Shown: positions 11,713 to 22,860 of the stretch, one piece after another
Position numbering within the stretch: the first letter of the stretch is position 1
Layout: each line of letters starts with the position of its first letter
Assembly: GCA_911728435.2 (NCBI GenBank)
Contig: OU452204.1
Span: forward strand, 5,890,001 to 5,954,000
Direction of reading: 5' to 3'
DNA length: 64,000 bases
Origin: Apoderus coryli
Lineage: Eukaryota > Arthropoda > Insecta > Coleoptera > Attelabidae
The notes under the pieces: generated by a model
What the model was told of the DNA's origin: nothing
The model's database searches: none
What the model saw: the letters and a program-made list of their open reading frames with translations, nothing else
Program-made: the position numbers and the translations under genes

Positions 11713-11953
11713 TGTTTTGTGTGTATTAAAACATAGTTGACTAGTACGCTTGTTTTAGTTTTAACTATTTATTTAACAAACTAAAGAAACATATTTACAG
11801 AATAATAATATAAAAGGGATGTTCACTATACAAAATCTAAAGTCTATCTGTCTTTTTTCTCACTCTCGCGATTCGCATATCGTCGTTTGGAGGGAACCAC
11901 GATGAACACCTGCACTATGTAGCACAGGGGCGGCGTAAGGAAGGGCTGCGACA
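11713..11953 (-). repeat. 5' LTR of the BEL/Pao element
   Basis: Direct repeat of 5902-6142, 241 bp, one mismatch. It should hold the element's promoter. It is followed at 11954 by the second copy of the ATTAT target duplication. Confidence 0.96.
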
Positions 11954-12112
11954 ATTATTATTATTATAATTGTATTATTTCCAATAAACTAACGTAACAA
12001 ACTAACTACTTTATTCAAAAATTAGAAAAAAAATGTATTGCCCGAGCTAGGACTCGAACTCGTAACCTTCTGCATGCAAAGCGAACTCCCTACCAATAAC
12101 CCAACAGGGACC
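11954..12112 (-). mobile_element. tRNA-derived SINE
   Basis: Read on the minus strand, a tRNA-like head holds a box A-like TGGGTTATTGG (12104-12094) and a box B-like GAGTTCGAGTCC (12062-12051). Between them CTTTGCATGC resembles the anticodon arm of tRNA-Ala(TGC). The acceptor ends do not pair, so this is not a functional tRNA. It continues into a short AT-rich body and an (ATA)n-type tail at 11954-11975. The BEL/Pao element interrupts that tail, and its remainder lies at about 5885-5901. RNA polymerase III transcription would be expected for the family. Confidence 0.65.
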
Positions 12113-12146
12113 TGGTAATAAATATTGTATTTTATTTGTTATATAC

Positions 12147-13797
12147 CGGGTATTCCATTAAGGGTGGACAGGTAGCATATCTCAGGAAATAATAGTCGTA
12201 GGAAAATGGGAAAAACATTCTTTTAGGGAAATCGACAATGGGAAATCGCTAGAAAATATTTTTTTAGTTCCTAACTATACCGCTAGGGGGCGTAATAGAT
12301 ACAGTAATGCATTTTTATTGAAAATTTCGCAATATAAGTTAGAAAAACAATACTGCCACAGTAATGCTACTAAGATTCGGCATCTTTTTGGTGTATCACT
12401 TTTTTATTGTGCGGCTTGAAATAAAGGCAGCAGGGAAGGACGAAATTTTACCTATGCTAATGTGTATAACTTTGGTTTGGCTTAACCGAATTTATCAATC
12501 TAATTTTTGTTTAAGAACTCAAGCCTTGCTGCTGAAGAAAAAAAAAGATTTCAAATCATAATTGTTTTTTGGGGCTCCGCTAGATGGCGATATTTGCATC
12601 GCCTAAGGTTTTTTTGATTTTTCCTTAAAAACTTAAATGGAATGATACAAATATTTTATCAAAAATGAAAAGTAAATTGAATTTGCAACAAAAAAGTCCA
12701 AAACCGCACAGCAAAATCTTCATTCGTTTGAGAGTTATGGCCAAAAGAATGTTGTTCACCAAAATTAGTTGAAAAATCATGTATCTTTAATTTTCCGTGA
12801 TCAAGAATGCGATGGGAAATAAAGAAATAGGTTTAAACTTTATTAAACTGATAGTTTAACAAATAAAAATATTGAAAGATCCATTAAAATTATCAAAATG
12901 CAGAGCTTTCATAAAAGAGGTAGATCTAGATACCCATGAAACAAACTTGGGAAGTTTCCATGCATGGAGACAAATAAATAAACGCGAATATGCTGCTAAA
13001 TACCCTACTCTTTTAACAAATTTTATGAAAGCTCTGCATTTTGGCAATTTTAATGGATCTTTCATTATTTTTATTTGTTAAACTATCAGTTTAATAAATT
13101 TTAAACCTATTTCTTTATTTCCCATGGCATTCTTGATCACGGAAAATTAAATATACATGATTTTTCAAAGAATTTTGGTGAACAACATTCTTTTGGCTAT
13201 AACTCTCAAACGAATAAAGATTTTCCTGTGCGGTTTGGGACTTTTTAGTTGTAAATTCAATTTACTTTTAATTTTTGATAAAATATTTGTATCATTCCAT
13301 TTAAGTTTTTAAAGAAAAATCAAAAAAACCTTAGGCGATGGAAATATCGCCATCTAGCGGAGCCCCAAAAAACAATTATGATTTAAAATATTTTTTTTCT
13401 TCATCAGCAAGGCTTGAGTTCTTAAACAAAAATTAGATTGATAAATTCGGTTAAGCAAAACCAAAGTTATAGACATTATCATAGGTAAAATTTCGTCCTT
13501 CCCTGCTGCCTTTATTTCAAGCTTTACAATAAAAAGTGATACACAAAAAAGATGCCGATTCTCAGTAGCATTACCGTGGTAGTATTGTTTTTCTAACTTA
13601 TATTGCGAAATTTTCAATAAAAATGCATTTTTCGCATTACTGTATCTATTACGCCCCCTAGCGGTATAGCTAGGAACTAAAAAACTATTTCCAGCGATTT
13701 CCCATGATGAATTTCCCTAAAAGAATTTTTTTCCCACTGTCCTACGACTATTATTTCCTGAGATATGCTACCTGTCCACCCTTAATGGAATACCCGG
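12147..13797. mobile_element. Foldback element with two ~770-bp inverted arms
   Basis: Left arm 12147-12916 and right arm 13021-13797 are near-identical reverse complements around a 104-bp unique loop (12917-13020). The outer ends read CCGGGTATTCCATTAAGGG and its complement, each flanked by TA. Two short open frames (12856-13065 minus, 12872-13081 plus) are mirror images of each other produced by the palindrome and are not genes. No transposase is encoded. A read-through transcript would form a very long hairpin. Probably a non-autonomous DNA element that targets TA. Confidence 0.9.
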
Positions 13798-16547
13798 TAT
13801 ATATAGGGTGTCCTGAAATTAGCTTAAAATAATTTAAGCTTAAAATAATTTAAGCAAAAATAACATGTTTTTTCATATGAACATATATCGAAAAATGCTT
13901 CGTTTTTCAGACGATGACGATGGGTTTTTAATAATATTTCCGAAACGCGTCTCGATATCAAAATGAAATTTGGCACACTTACGTATTTTTGTAGGATTAT
14001 TAAAAAATATGATATCCCATGGTTAGGAAAATGTCAGGGGTGGGTTAGGCTGGGCGGGTCAGAATAAATTTTTTCCCAACTTTTTTTTCTGCGCTTTTTT
14101 TACTTCTTCTAAAAAGAATAATAAATTTGAGACTTTTGTACATAAAAAATGTTCACTTGTTTCATAACGCGAGAAGAAGCCATTTTCAAGATAGATGATA
14201 TTGAAAATTTCTACGATAATACAAAAAACACTGCTGACATTTTAAGCGCTATTTTCTCGAGAATTATGGGGGCAAATATCAAAAGTTACCTATCGCTGTA
14301 AAGCAGATAAAAAATGCGTTAAAATGATGTATAACTCGACCCCTACTAATATAGGAAAATTTAGTGGTTGTGTCCACCCCTATCACAGGTCTTAAGCGAT
14401 TTCAACCAATGGCTTCATCCTAGGACTGCCCAAAGGCATACACTAAAATTTAGCTCAATTGGTTATAGCGTTTAGGCGCTATCGTAGAAGAATACATTCA
14501 GACACACATACATACATACCATCACAGACAGACCTGGAAATGGTCTTAATCGTCTCAGGGAACTTCAAAATAGTTATATCCGTCTTTATCTGAAATGTTT
14601 TTTAGCGCGTTCACAATACTTTCCCTGTACGGGAAGTAATTACTTGATTTTTTGCAGAGTGTTTAAGGATGAACAAGAATATCAAACAGGATTTGTTTGA
14701 CTTTTGTGATCTGAAGGTTCTTATTTGGCATTGTTCAAACAAATATAATTTTTCAAATTTAGAATATGGCTAATAACAATGTACTTATGACTATATTGTC
14801 AGTAAAAAATTAAACTTTTTCTCTGTAGTTCGAAATAAATTGAATTGCAAGATTGGCCACGTTTTCTCAGTAACCATTACCTCAAATCCGAAAAGCTGTT
14901 GCCCTTGCTGGTCTATCCTCATGTTCTCGACGTGAGTCATAAAATTTCGATTGATGGACAGGTCTTCTTAGTAGAGCTGGGTCAATTACTTTTAAAAGTA
15001 ATTAACTAAAATTGCAAATTACTTTGTCATGTGTTCGTAATTAACTACAATTACAAATTATTTTCGAAAGAATTGTAATTAGTTGCAATTACAAATTACA
15101 AGTGATTTAATTACATTTAAAATTTCGTCTCCAATTACAATTACTTTGAATATTATTTTCATCTAAAAGAGGCTAACTCAATATTCATTCAGGTTAAAAC
15201 TATAATATAGTAGAAAATTATAAATTTTTGAACGCTCTTTCAAAAGCAATAATCTTCGGAATAATCAACAGCGGTACTTGTAAAATCAAAAGATCTATAG
15301 AATTTTAGAGATTTTTGAAACAGAAAACTTCCATAGGCAACTAAACTGATAGAAACAATAGGTACTTCTGGATAAATCATGAGTCAAATTTACACTAGCA
15401 AACGTTTCGCTAATCATTTTATCAGCTTCTTCAGAGCAACTTTAGAATGATCTTATAGATCATCTTGAGATCGACTGGTGGATTATGGATCGATAAAAAG
15501 TCAATTCTTATGAATTTGTCAATGTTTTTCTAATTTTTAGACTAATTAAAATCTTTTTGTCCAATATTTTTGAATATTTTATGAATTTTGTTGCCACCTT
15601 ATTTTAACAGTGGCCTCCCATATCGTAATTGTATTAACCTACCAGCGTACCCTCGTAAATCTTCCTTTCAATTGAATTGTGAAACATTTTCTTCTGACTA
15701 AATAATCTCGTGTCATAACAAATTTATACGATAATCCAACATCTTGTTTATTTTCCTTTCCTTATTTTCTAAAGTCAGCTACAATACCAAAATGACCATT
15801 CACAATATTATTAATAATAATGAATAGGAAGAAAAACGAAAGAACTTATATAGCGTAGATGGCCAAGAAGTATTTTATAAACACATAAAACCAGAAGGTG
15901 GTGTACATTAGCATGACAATAAACTCTCTGATATAAATTTATCGTAATAAATTCTCTCATTCACTTGCATCAACGTATGTATACACGACCGAACAATAAA
16001 AACCATAATTCTAAAATATTACTATTGTGACTACTTTCGGTTTTGTACCCAATGGCACCACAGCAAAGAATAAAAATGTTTGATAACTACTTAAACCACA
16101 ATTAGAGGATGATTTATGGGTGTGTTTTTATACGGTTATTAATGGTAATAATAATGATAATAATGCTTTAAAGCTCCAGCTGCCACATTATTGTACTAAC
16201 ACTTAATTGTGAGGAAATAATGTTTAACACAAACAAGACCCAACAGCTACTACCTGGCTTTATCTGCTCTGTTGTGAGATTTAAAAAAACTTAATTCTTA
16301 TGTTACATCCTGTCAGATTCTTTTTCTAATTATTAAAATCAGGTTATCGTCATTTTAGTGAATACTAGGCTCAATATATTTTCAGACAGTAATTATAGTT
16401 TTGATTTGTCCGGCTGACGATCTCCGTAACGTCACAAATCACTTATTCTTGTAAATCTAAAGAAGATATTTACAGATCCCCAAATTGTTATGGTATGATA
16501 TGTCCGACCCTATATCTACCTAATAATAGAGATGACCGGACAAAGAA
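13798..16547. other. Repeat-derived sequence without genes
   Basis: Contains a 16-bp word TTAAAATAATTTAAGC in tandem (about 13823-13854), a region with ACACACATACATACATACC and CAGACAGACCTGG (about 14500-14540), and a stretch rich in TAATTACAA words (14990-15140). A Penelope-type remnant is at about 15375-15445. Nothing coding was recognised. Confidence 0.45.
15375..15445 (-). repeat. Penelope-type terminal sequence with degenerate hammerhead
   Basis: On the minus strand GCTCTGAAGA is followed by a pairable block (GCTGAT ... GATTAGC) and then GAAACGTTTGC. The order CUGANGA, stem II, GAAA follows the hammerhead layout. The core has CTGAAGA in place of CTGATGA and an extra base before stem II, and stem I pairs poorly, so activity is unlikely. 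Hammerheads in terminal repeats are known from Penelope-like elements. Confidence 0.4.
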
Positions 16548-16799
16548 AATTTTGTTCAAAATAAATCCTAAATATCTTTTTAGTATTGCTTCAATTTTGA
16601 CAATTTTTTTTTCGAGTTTTATGCCGTTTTGTTTTATTGTCATCATTTTTGCTTATCGAAACCTCAAAAATTGCATGTCAACAATTTTTTTCAACAAATT
16701 ACAGATTTGCTGTACTTTCTTAAGTTTGTTGAAGTGTGTTTTAAGTTCTGTTGTGTGTTTCGAAGTTGTTTGGTAAACGATAAGTGAATTTAAAAACGA

Positions 16800-17653
16800 C
16801 GAGCCCAGAAGAAGTGTCACAAGCTGCTGCTCTACAAGACTATCGCCGGCCAGCCATCCACGCAGTACGGTCTCCGATGCAATACAAAGGTTCAGACAAA
16901 CTAGTTCTTATTCAAGAAGACCTGGACAGAAGACGAAGGGCTACAAACGCAGTTGAAGATTAACTTCTTCGTCTTTAGGTTATACGTGAGCGAACAGCCT
17001 CTGCTCCAGCTTTGGTTAGAAGACTGGTAGATGTTCATGGTACCTTAGTTTCACCTGATACGCAGAAGGTTAGCAGAAGATTGGGACATGAACGAATGGC
17101 GAAATGTTCTCTTTACATACGAGTCTCGTTTCACGCGATATTCACCTGACGGACGTCGAAGAGTATGGAGAAGGCCCGGAGAAAGATACTCTCAATGTTG
17201 TATCTCTCCGATAGTGCAATTTGGTGGTGAAGAGGTAATGGTCTGGGGCGGTATTTTTTTTTTTTTTGATTGGAAGGCCGTACAGACCTTGTTACACTTC
17301 ACGGGGGTATTAACGCTGGTCGCTACATTAAAATGTGCTTAGAAGAACATGTGGTATCTTGTCATCCATTTATAGGAGAAAATTTTATCTTGATGCACGA
17401 CAATGCTCGACCGCACATAGCACAAATAACGAGGCAATCTTGAATCGACGTTGACATTCATGTATTGGACTGGCCCCCAAGAAGTCCGGACCTCAACCCT
17501 ATCGAGCACGATACACTAGGCAGAACAGTTAGGCAAAACTACGGCGAACAGGCACTGACAAATGAGTGGCAACAAATACCGCAAGACGCGGTTGCTATGC
17601 CCGAAACGATGAGGATTGTCATTCAAGCTCATGGAGGAAATACTCGATTTTAG
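16800..17653 (+). pseudogene. Tc1-like DD34E transposase, inactivated
   Basis: The N-terminal part is readable as AAALQDYRRPAIHAV, with stop codons later in the same region. The central block has FTYESRFTRYSPDGRRRVWR, where the conserved motif is FTDESRF: the first catalytic aspartate is replaced by tyrosine. MVWGGI follows. The second aspartate is in LMHDNARPH (about 17392-17418), a stop codon follows soon after, and SPDLNPIEH gives the catalytic glutamate 34 residues later. The C-terminal end runs to 17653. Frames change at a T-run near 17252. Clearly dead; it would have performed cut-and-paste transposition. Confidence 0.8.
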
Positions 17654-17803
17654 AAAAAACGAAAAATTCTTAATACCGCCGTTATCCATGTTTTAATTTT
17701 TTATGTTATAGAAATAGTCCATTATACGTGGAGTTTATCATTTAATGATAAGTAAAACTTCGTCTCCTCCATAAATAATTCTTTATTTTTATTAAAATTG
17801 TGT

Positions 17804-17852
17804 CAAACCATACATGTTTCGAGACCCAGTCTTCTCATCATCAGTGGTTAGT
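17804..17852 (-). ncRNA. Degenerate hammerhead ribozyme-like motif
   Basis: Minus strand order: AACCA (stem I), CTGATGA (core), TGAGAAGACTGGGTCTC (stem II with one extra U and GAGA/UCUC pairing), GAAA (core), CATG, TA, TGGTT (stem I partner). The two halves of stem I are perfectly complementary over five bases. The extra base between the core and stem II and a minimal stem III make activity doubtful. It resembles Penelope-associated hammerheads. Confidence 0.45.
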
Positions 17853-17992
17853 AAAAAGGGGGGAATTTTAATACAGAAATTAATATAATGAGCTTATTCG
17901 AATCCATTTGCAGAAAAGAAAATTTCTGACAATTTAAAAAAAATTAAAATTTTTGTATGTTCATTGTGAAATTACTATTATAATTTCCTTTT

Positions 17993-18164
17993 AAACTTAG
18001 AAATATTATAAAGTTGCAAAACTTTGAATTTATATTTATTTTTCACTTTCATCCTGATGTAAATTTTAAATATTCGAAACGGACTGTGTTCCAACGAGAA
18101 TTATACAAAATGGCGAATGTCATGACATTTCAAAGTTTTACAACTTTATAATGTTTCTAAGTTT
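17993..18164. repeat. Short inverted repeat element
   Basis: Arm AAACTTAGAAATATTATAAA (17993 onward, about 35 bp) matches the reverse complement of 18130-18164 with few mismatches. The interior has CTGATG ... TCGAAACGGA (about 18053-18087), again reminiscent of a decayed hammerhead core. Confidence 0.55.
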
Positions 18165-18519
18165 AAGTCTCGAAACATTTTTTTTTGTTGCTAATAGAGC
18201 ATTATTGCATTATTTCTTTGAAACCAGTGGTTTTCCTTTAAGAATACAGTTATCGGTATGAATCAAATACAAGTTGTTGAGAAAAGATAAGGCTTCCAAA
18301 GATCATTATTCGGTGGTGAGTTTTTTCTACAGGGTGTTGAAAAGTTTAGAGTAAAACGTAACCTTTTGTTCACCCCTGTATAAGAACAAATCTGTTCGAA
18401 ATTTTTGAAGTTTCGATATGAAAATATGATGACAATAAAACGGCCTAAAACTAGAAAAAAAATTGTCAAAATGGACGCAATACTGAAAGGTTATTTAGGA
18501 TTGATTTTGAACAAAATGA

Positions 18520-19929
18520 ATCTCCCCTTTATTAGCTAAACTTCAACGTTTCAGAATGACATTAACGCAATTTTCTTTTACAATTAATATTAGGTACTAA
18601 TCCTTACACTGAATCTCTTTTAACAAAAGATGTACAAATATTATTTGTTGACCAGACCACAAAAAAATATAAGGTCAGAGAACATACAACGGCATAGAAG
18701 GATCACTTTGGAGCGGCCCTTTATTTTCGTTCGATCAAAGCCTTGCTGCTGCAACTGTAAGCAGTAAACGAATTTGAAATTAAGAAGCCTACGCGTGGAC
18801 TCGAATATTTAAGCGACAGAAGTCTGAAAACTGAAACGTTAATATTTTGTAGACAAGACGAAATTTAAAAGTAATAAAACTTAAACTGTGTTTAAAATTA
18901 CGGGATTTATTAAGATGATACCATCATGACAATGAAAACATTATTTTAAAAGCTCTACAGAATTGGCATGAATGTTGGATTTCTGGAATTTCCAGAACAG
19001 TTTCGAATTTGCCCAACACAAAAATTTCTGGACAGTCTTGTTTCAGTCTCTGGTACAAAGAAATGAATGTTTTCTTTAAGCATTTCCCATAATTTCAACT
19101 GACGTCTTTACCAAAGATTTGTGTATATTGTGTTAATTTCTAATTTTTTTAGAAAAAGTAAATGTTCGTTTAAATTATAAAACATTATTGGGCAGAATAA
19201 GATATATTAAGTTGGGGTTGAGGCCTTTGACGGTCTGATAGTGCGTGAGCAACCGCTTAGTGTCTGGTGGTATTTGGCGGAAGCAGACAAACTTTATCAA
19301 GTTTTTGCATCCTCTAGTCACTGCTTAGTAGATTCAAAACGGTGCACATATGAGTTATACTCTTTGATTCTTTATTTATTTCGGCTTAAGGAAAAAGAAC
19401 ATGTAGGTACACATTAAGTTAAAAATTTGAAATAAGTAAATTTGATTTTGACTTCATACAATCTTTGTCAATATAAGATATTTGTTGGCCGCACATAAGA
19501 TTGTATAAAAAAGTGATATCTTATTTGTTGGACTATGCTTGGAATTCTCTCTTCCCATATAGGAAGTTTCTTATAAAGAAAATCCAAAAACAAGAGATGG
19601 AAAAGCCAGCCAAATAGAAAATTGACTAAGATTTAGTAATCAAAAGCAAAGTAGGTCGTCGCAGAATCAAAACCCCTTCAGTGAAATCTGTCTGAATTTT
19701 AAGACTTCTCAGATGCATGTGGAAATAAATCCGCTTTTTCTTCACACTATTTTGAAAGCATCTATCAAAAACTGCTTACCTGCTGACATTTAATTAGTTT
19801 ACTAAAAAAATACTTCTGTCTTAGTTTGTGGTTCATCATTATATTTTTAGTTTTGTGGTTTTATATTAGAATTTGGTTGTAATTATATTCTCTATTGCCA
19901 TTATGGTTATCAACGTACTTGTATACCTA
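18520..19929. other. No gene recognised
   Basis: AT-rich sequence with no supportable coding region, RNA gene or long repeat. Confidence 0.45.
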
Positions 19930-21109
19930 CAGGGTGAGTTATTAGTGCGTCGAAATTCGATATTACCTCAAAGACCAAAAATTTCACGCAAAACTAAGCA
20001 GCTAGTGTGTAGCAGTCATACACTTTTAACATTACATTCAATTAATTTTCGTAATTCAAAACAGTTTTGGTCCTAGTTTGTTTCGGGTATTTTACTGATC
20101 CCGTGTTTCCAAAAAGATTCATTAAGTATCCTTTCCATTGTTATATTTTCTGATTGCCTTCGAGCCGGATATCTTTCTTGGTAAATTCTTTGCGCAAGTA
20201 AAACATTTTGCATACATTCTCCCTATATCCAAATCATATCTATTAACTCATTTTTGGGAAAATTCATTTCAACCAAAATTTAATAAAGTAATTATTAATA
20301 AACTAATTGTTATAGGTACTTAATAGAATACACTTTTGTAATAAATAGCTAATGATTAAATGTCACTCTCATTCGATGAAATCCTTGTTGATTTAGTTGA
20401 TAAATATTGCAATTATTATACCGGTTTTGATAACGATTATGATAAATAAATAACTATTAAAAAATAGGTTGAATTTAAAAAATATTATTTTGGTGATTTT
20501 GTGTATTTTTTTCAATAACAAATATCAAAAATGAAATTAGGATTGCAAAATGATCACGTAAAGTAAATTTTCTAATATTTTTTTGTTTAAATGAAAATAT
20601 CTTAAAAACTAATAGCTTTAGGTATAAGAATCAAAGCTTATCACTTTTCCTTTCAGTTTTTGATATTATATACAGCGTGTCTCATTTGGAAAATTCGAGT
20701 AAAACGCAAATTTGAGTTTGGACTCACGCTGTATACAGGTTTTGCATTATATACTAACAATTATATTTTTCTAAAAGTTGATAACTATCAAAAAGCTATG
20801 CCCGTAAGAAGCAGAGTTTAAATTATTTCAGTTCCAGTACAGAAGCCTTAGAATTCGCCATGTTTTGCATATAGTACTAGTGGTAACTTTTGAGCCACAG
20901 TATAATTTTCTAAAATTTTAGCATGATTAATGTCAAGTCGAAACCAATGAAATTGTGGAATAATAAATAGGGCTTTCCATTTAAAAAAGCGTAAGTTTGG
21001 TTTTAAAATACGTAGTTTATGACTGCCTACACACTGGCTGCTTAGTTTTGCGTGAAATTTTTGGTCTTTGAGGTAATATCGAACCTCGACGCACTAATAA
21101 CGCGCTCTG
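19930..21109. mobile_element. Non-autonomous TIR element, TA target
   Basis: Left end CAGGGTGAGTTATTAGTGCG (19930) matches the reverse complement of the right end (21109), and similarity continues for about 90 bp through TCAAAGACCAAAAATTTCACG-type sequence. TA flanks both ends (19928-19929 and 21110-21111). The 1180-bp body has no transposase. It includes a small hairpin at 20671-20736 with ends ATACAGCGTG / CACGCTGTAT. Confidence 0.78.
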
Positions 21110-21163
21110 TATATAAGACTTAACTGCACCATAAATTCAAATGACTCAGTCAATAAAAAAATT

Positions 21164-21594
21164 ACATTTTTCTACGACTGTCTTTAAATGCCTTTATTAT
21201 ATGTTCAATCATGATTTCAAAATGTAGTACATTGTAATGCTGTCTATCATTTACCCGTCCGTCATAATATTTCCATAGTGGGAAATATTATTACGCACGG
21301 ATAAAATTTCCTGATAATGACAAAAGTAGCGGCGGGTATGAAAAATGACCATAGCAACGCCGAAAATACAAACACCAAATTGACAGTTTTGGTATTTATA
21401 ATTGATAATAATTATAATTAAGTATTTCGCTAATTTCAAAACACATAAACAGTGATAGTGAATATAGTTTAACACCACCTAGTCAATTTAATACTTCTAA
21501 TTTATCGCATTAAAGGTAAGTTTCGAAAAACAAATATTTTTAAAAAAATTATGTTAAATTTATTCAAAAGTCGTAGAAAAAGTATAGTGTGAAA
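21164..21594 (+). repeat. MITE copy 1 (TTTTTCTACGACT ends)
   Basis: Ends TTTTTCTACGACTG (about 21164) and CAGTCGTAGAAAAA-like (about 21570-21583) are inverted. The whole unit reappears in reverse orientation at 56607-57035, sharing AATTTCCTG, GACAAAAGTAGC, TATTTCGCTAA and GGTAAGTTTCGAAA blocks. It contains the palindrome ATAATATTTCC...GGAAATATTAT (about 21264-21293). Open frames inside are not conserved in the other copy. Confidence 0.65.
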
Positions 21595-21601
21595 CTCACT
21601 T

Positions 21602-21692
21602 GAAATGACCATTTCCTACTCGTATGATTTGCAGCACTCGCGTGCGGCTCATGCTGCAAACGATCATACTCGTAGGAAATATATGTCATTTC
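21602..21692. repeat. 91-nt precursor-like hairpin
   Basis: Left arm 21602-21635 and right arm 21651-21692 surround a 15-base loop. TTTGCAGCA/TGCTGCAAA and GAAATGAC/GTCATTTC pair perfectly; the middle has a 3-base internal loop and small bulges. Size and bulge pattern are similar to a microRNA precursor, but a relic of a small foldback element is equally possible. Confidence 0.45.
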
Positions 21693-21699
21693 ATGTTCG

Positions 21700-22750
21700 T
21701 TGAACAACTATTTCATACCGACTATGACACTGCTGGATAAATATCTCGAAAAAAAAAAGGTAAAAAATAATATAAGACAGGAAGTGCCATCCACATTTTA
21801 AAACTGCCCGTGGATGTGTTAAGTGTCAAAACAAAAGGGCTGAAGACAAGATTGAGGCTGTGGCGCACCTATTCTGGCTGCAACGTTTTACTTGAGACCC
21901 ATCCACAACCACACGAAGAAACCGAATTGCTAAAAATGTAGAAGTTTATTTGCAGATACTACAAGGTTGTCTATAATTATCTTAACTTTCGAATTTCAAA
22001 TATCATTCATTCATTTTCAGCTATGGTCTTGGTTTCTTATTTATACAGTCTTGTCCTACAGTACATTGAGCGGCTTTCATCACTTGGAAACTAGGTATAT
22101 ACCATTATTATTATATAATAAGTATACATAATTATATTTGAATATAAAAACCCGTGTTATGTGTATTTATAATTAACTGCAAAGTTTAAACTATCTATAA
22201 AGTCGTTTGTAGTTTAGGTATGTCGAACATATCATTATTTTAAAAGCTGTTATTTGCAGATGACATGCTTATGCGGCAATCTAGTAAAATACATCTTCTG
22301 TCGATATATTATTATATGTGTAAGGGTAATTAAACTACTGTTAAACAGTCCAATTAAGACAGTCTGTTAGATTATGCTTAGGCAGGTTATAGCACCTATA
22401 TGGAAATATATAAAAGATCGCTCATTATTGGTTGTATGATATACTATATAAATTTTTATTGCCATGACGATAAGTGCTACTAATGTTTCCGCCATTAGTC
22501 AGCTGCAAAACCTTTCTAACTAAACCATCAGGGTAATATGGTGTGGATAGAAACTAACCGCGCCCTGTAGGAGCAGACCTACTATGTGAGGTACAGCTAA
22601 TTAACGAGGGATTTAATTTTTAACAGGATGATTGACAATATCATTACTGTAATATGTCGTCTTCAAATGTTTTGAAAATAAACATCAAATAATTGCATAT
22701 TAATTGATTAATTAACATTTGGTTGAAAACATTTAGCCTTATAATTTTAA
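21700..22750. other. No gene; weak coding trace
   Basis: Around 21770-21950 the codons give fragments such as GCVKCQNKRA and, in another frame, ETHPQPHEETELL, faintly like a FLYWCH-type zinc domain ending in its HNHP region. Stops interrupt it, so it is not called as a gene. The remainder is AT-rich and featureless. Confidence 0.3.
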
Positions 22751-22756
22751 ATTGTA

Positions 22757-22860
22757 AATAGTCTTGTGGCATAGTGGAATAAATTGCTGGCTTTACCTAA
22801 GGGTCATAGGGTGAGATATACTACCAGCAGAGAGTTGTAGATATACATACAATCTCCAAA
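22757..22860 (+). repeat. Possible tRNA-derived SINE head
   Basis: GTGGCATAGTGG matches a polymerase III box A, and GCTGGCTTTACC is similar to an anticodon arm with the following segment. The expected box B is poor (AGGGTCATAGGGTGAGAT). Could be chance. Confidence 0.3.

Larger units (their letters stand above)
5902..11953 (-). mobile_element. Complete BEL/Pao LTR retrotransposon
   Basis: Two 241-bp LTRs in direct orientation bound one long minus-strand gag-pol frame. Both LTRs begin TG and end CA. The 5-bp target duplication ATTAT occurs at 5897-5901 and 11954-11958. A primer-binding site (11694-11710) and a polypurine tract (6143-6156) sit just inside the LTRs. Total length is 6052 bp, in the usual range. 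The LTRs differ at one base, so insertion is recent on an evolutionary scale. Everything expected of an autonomous copy is present; whether it is expressed cannot be seen. Confidence 0.96.
16548..18519 (+). mobile_element. Tc1-like transposon remnant with ~160-bp inverted ends
   Basis: Sequence at 16548-16705 (ATTTTGTTCAAAATAAATCC onwards) matches the reverse complement of 18363-18519 along its length. Between them lies a broken Tc1-type transposase (16800-17653). The 700 bp after the transposase hold a second, unrelated inverted repeat and a Penelope-type fragment, probably later insertions. A short word pair TACAGGGTG/CACCCCTGTA frames 18338-18380. Exact termini and target site are uncertain. 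Confidence 0.6.

Noticed and set aside
12040..12112. Functional tRNA-Ala gene
   Set aside because: Anticodon arm and T-arm look tRNA-like, but the acceptor ends do not pair and an A-rich SINE tail follows.
12856..13081. Two overlapping 69-codon frames on opposite strands with nearly the same protein
   Set aside because: They are mirror products of the palindrome at the centre of the foldback, not a duplicated gene.
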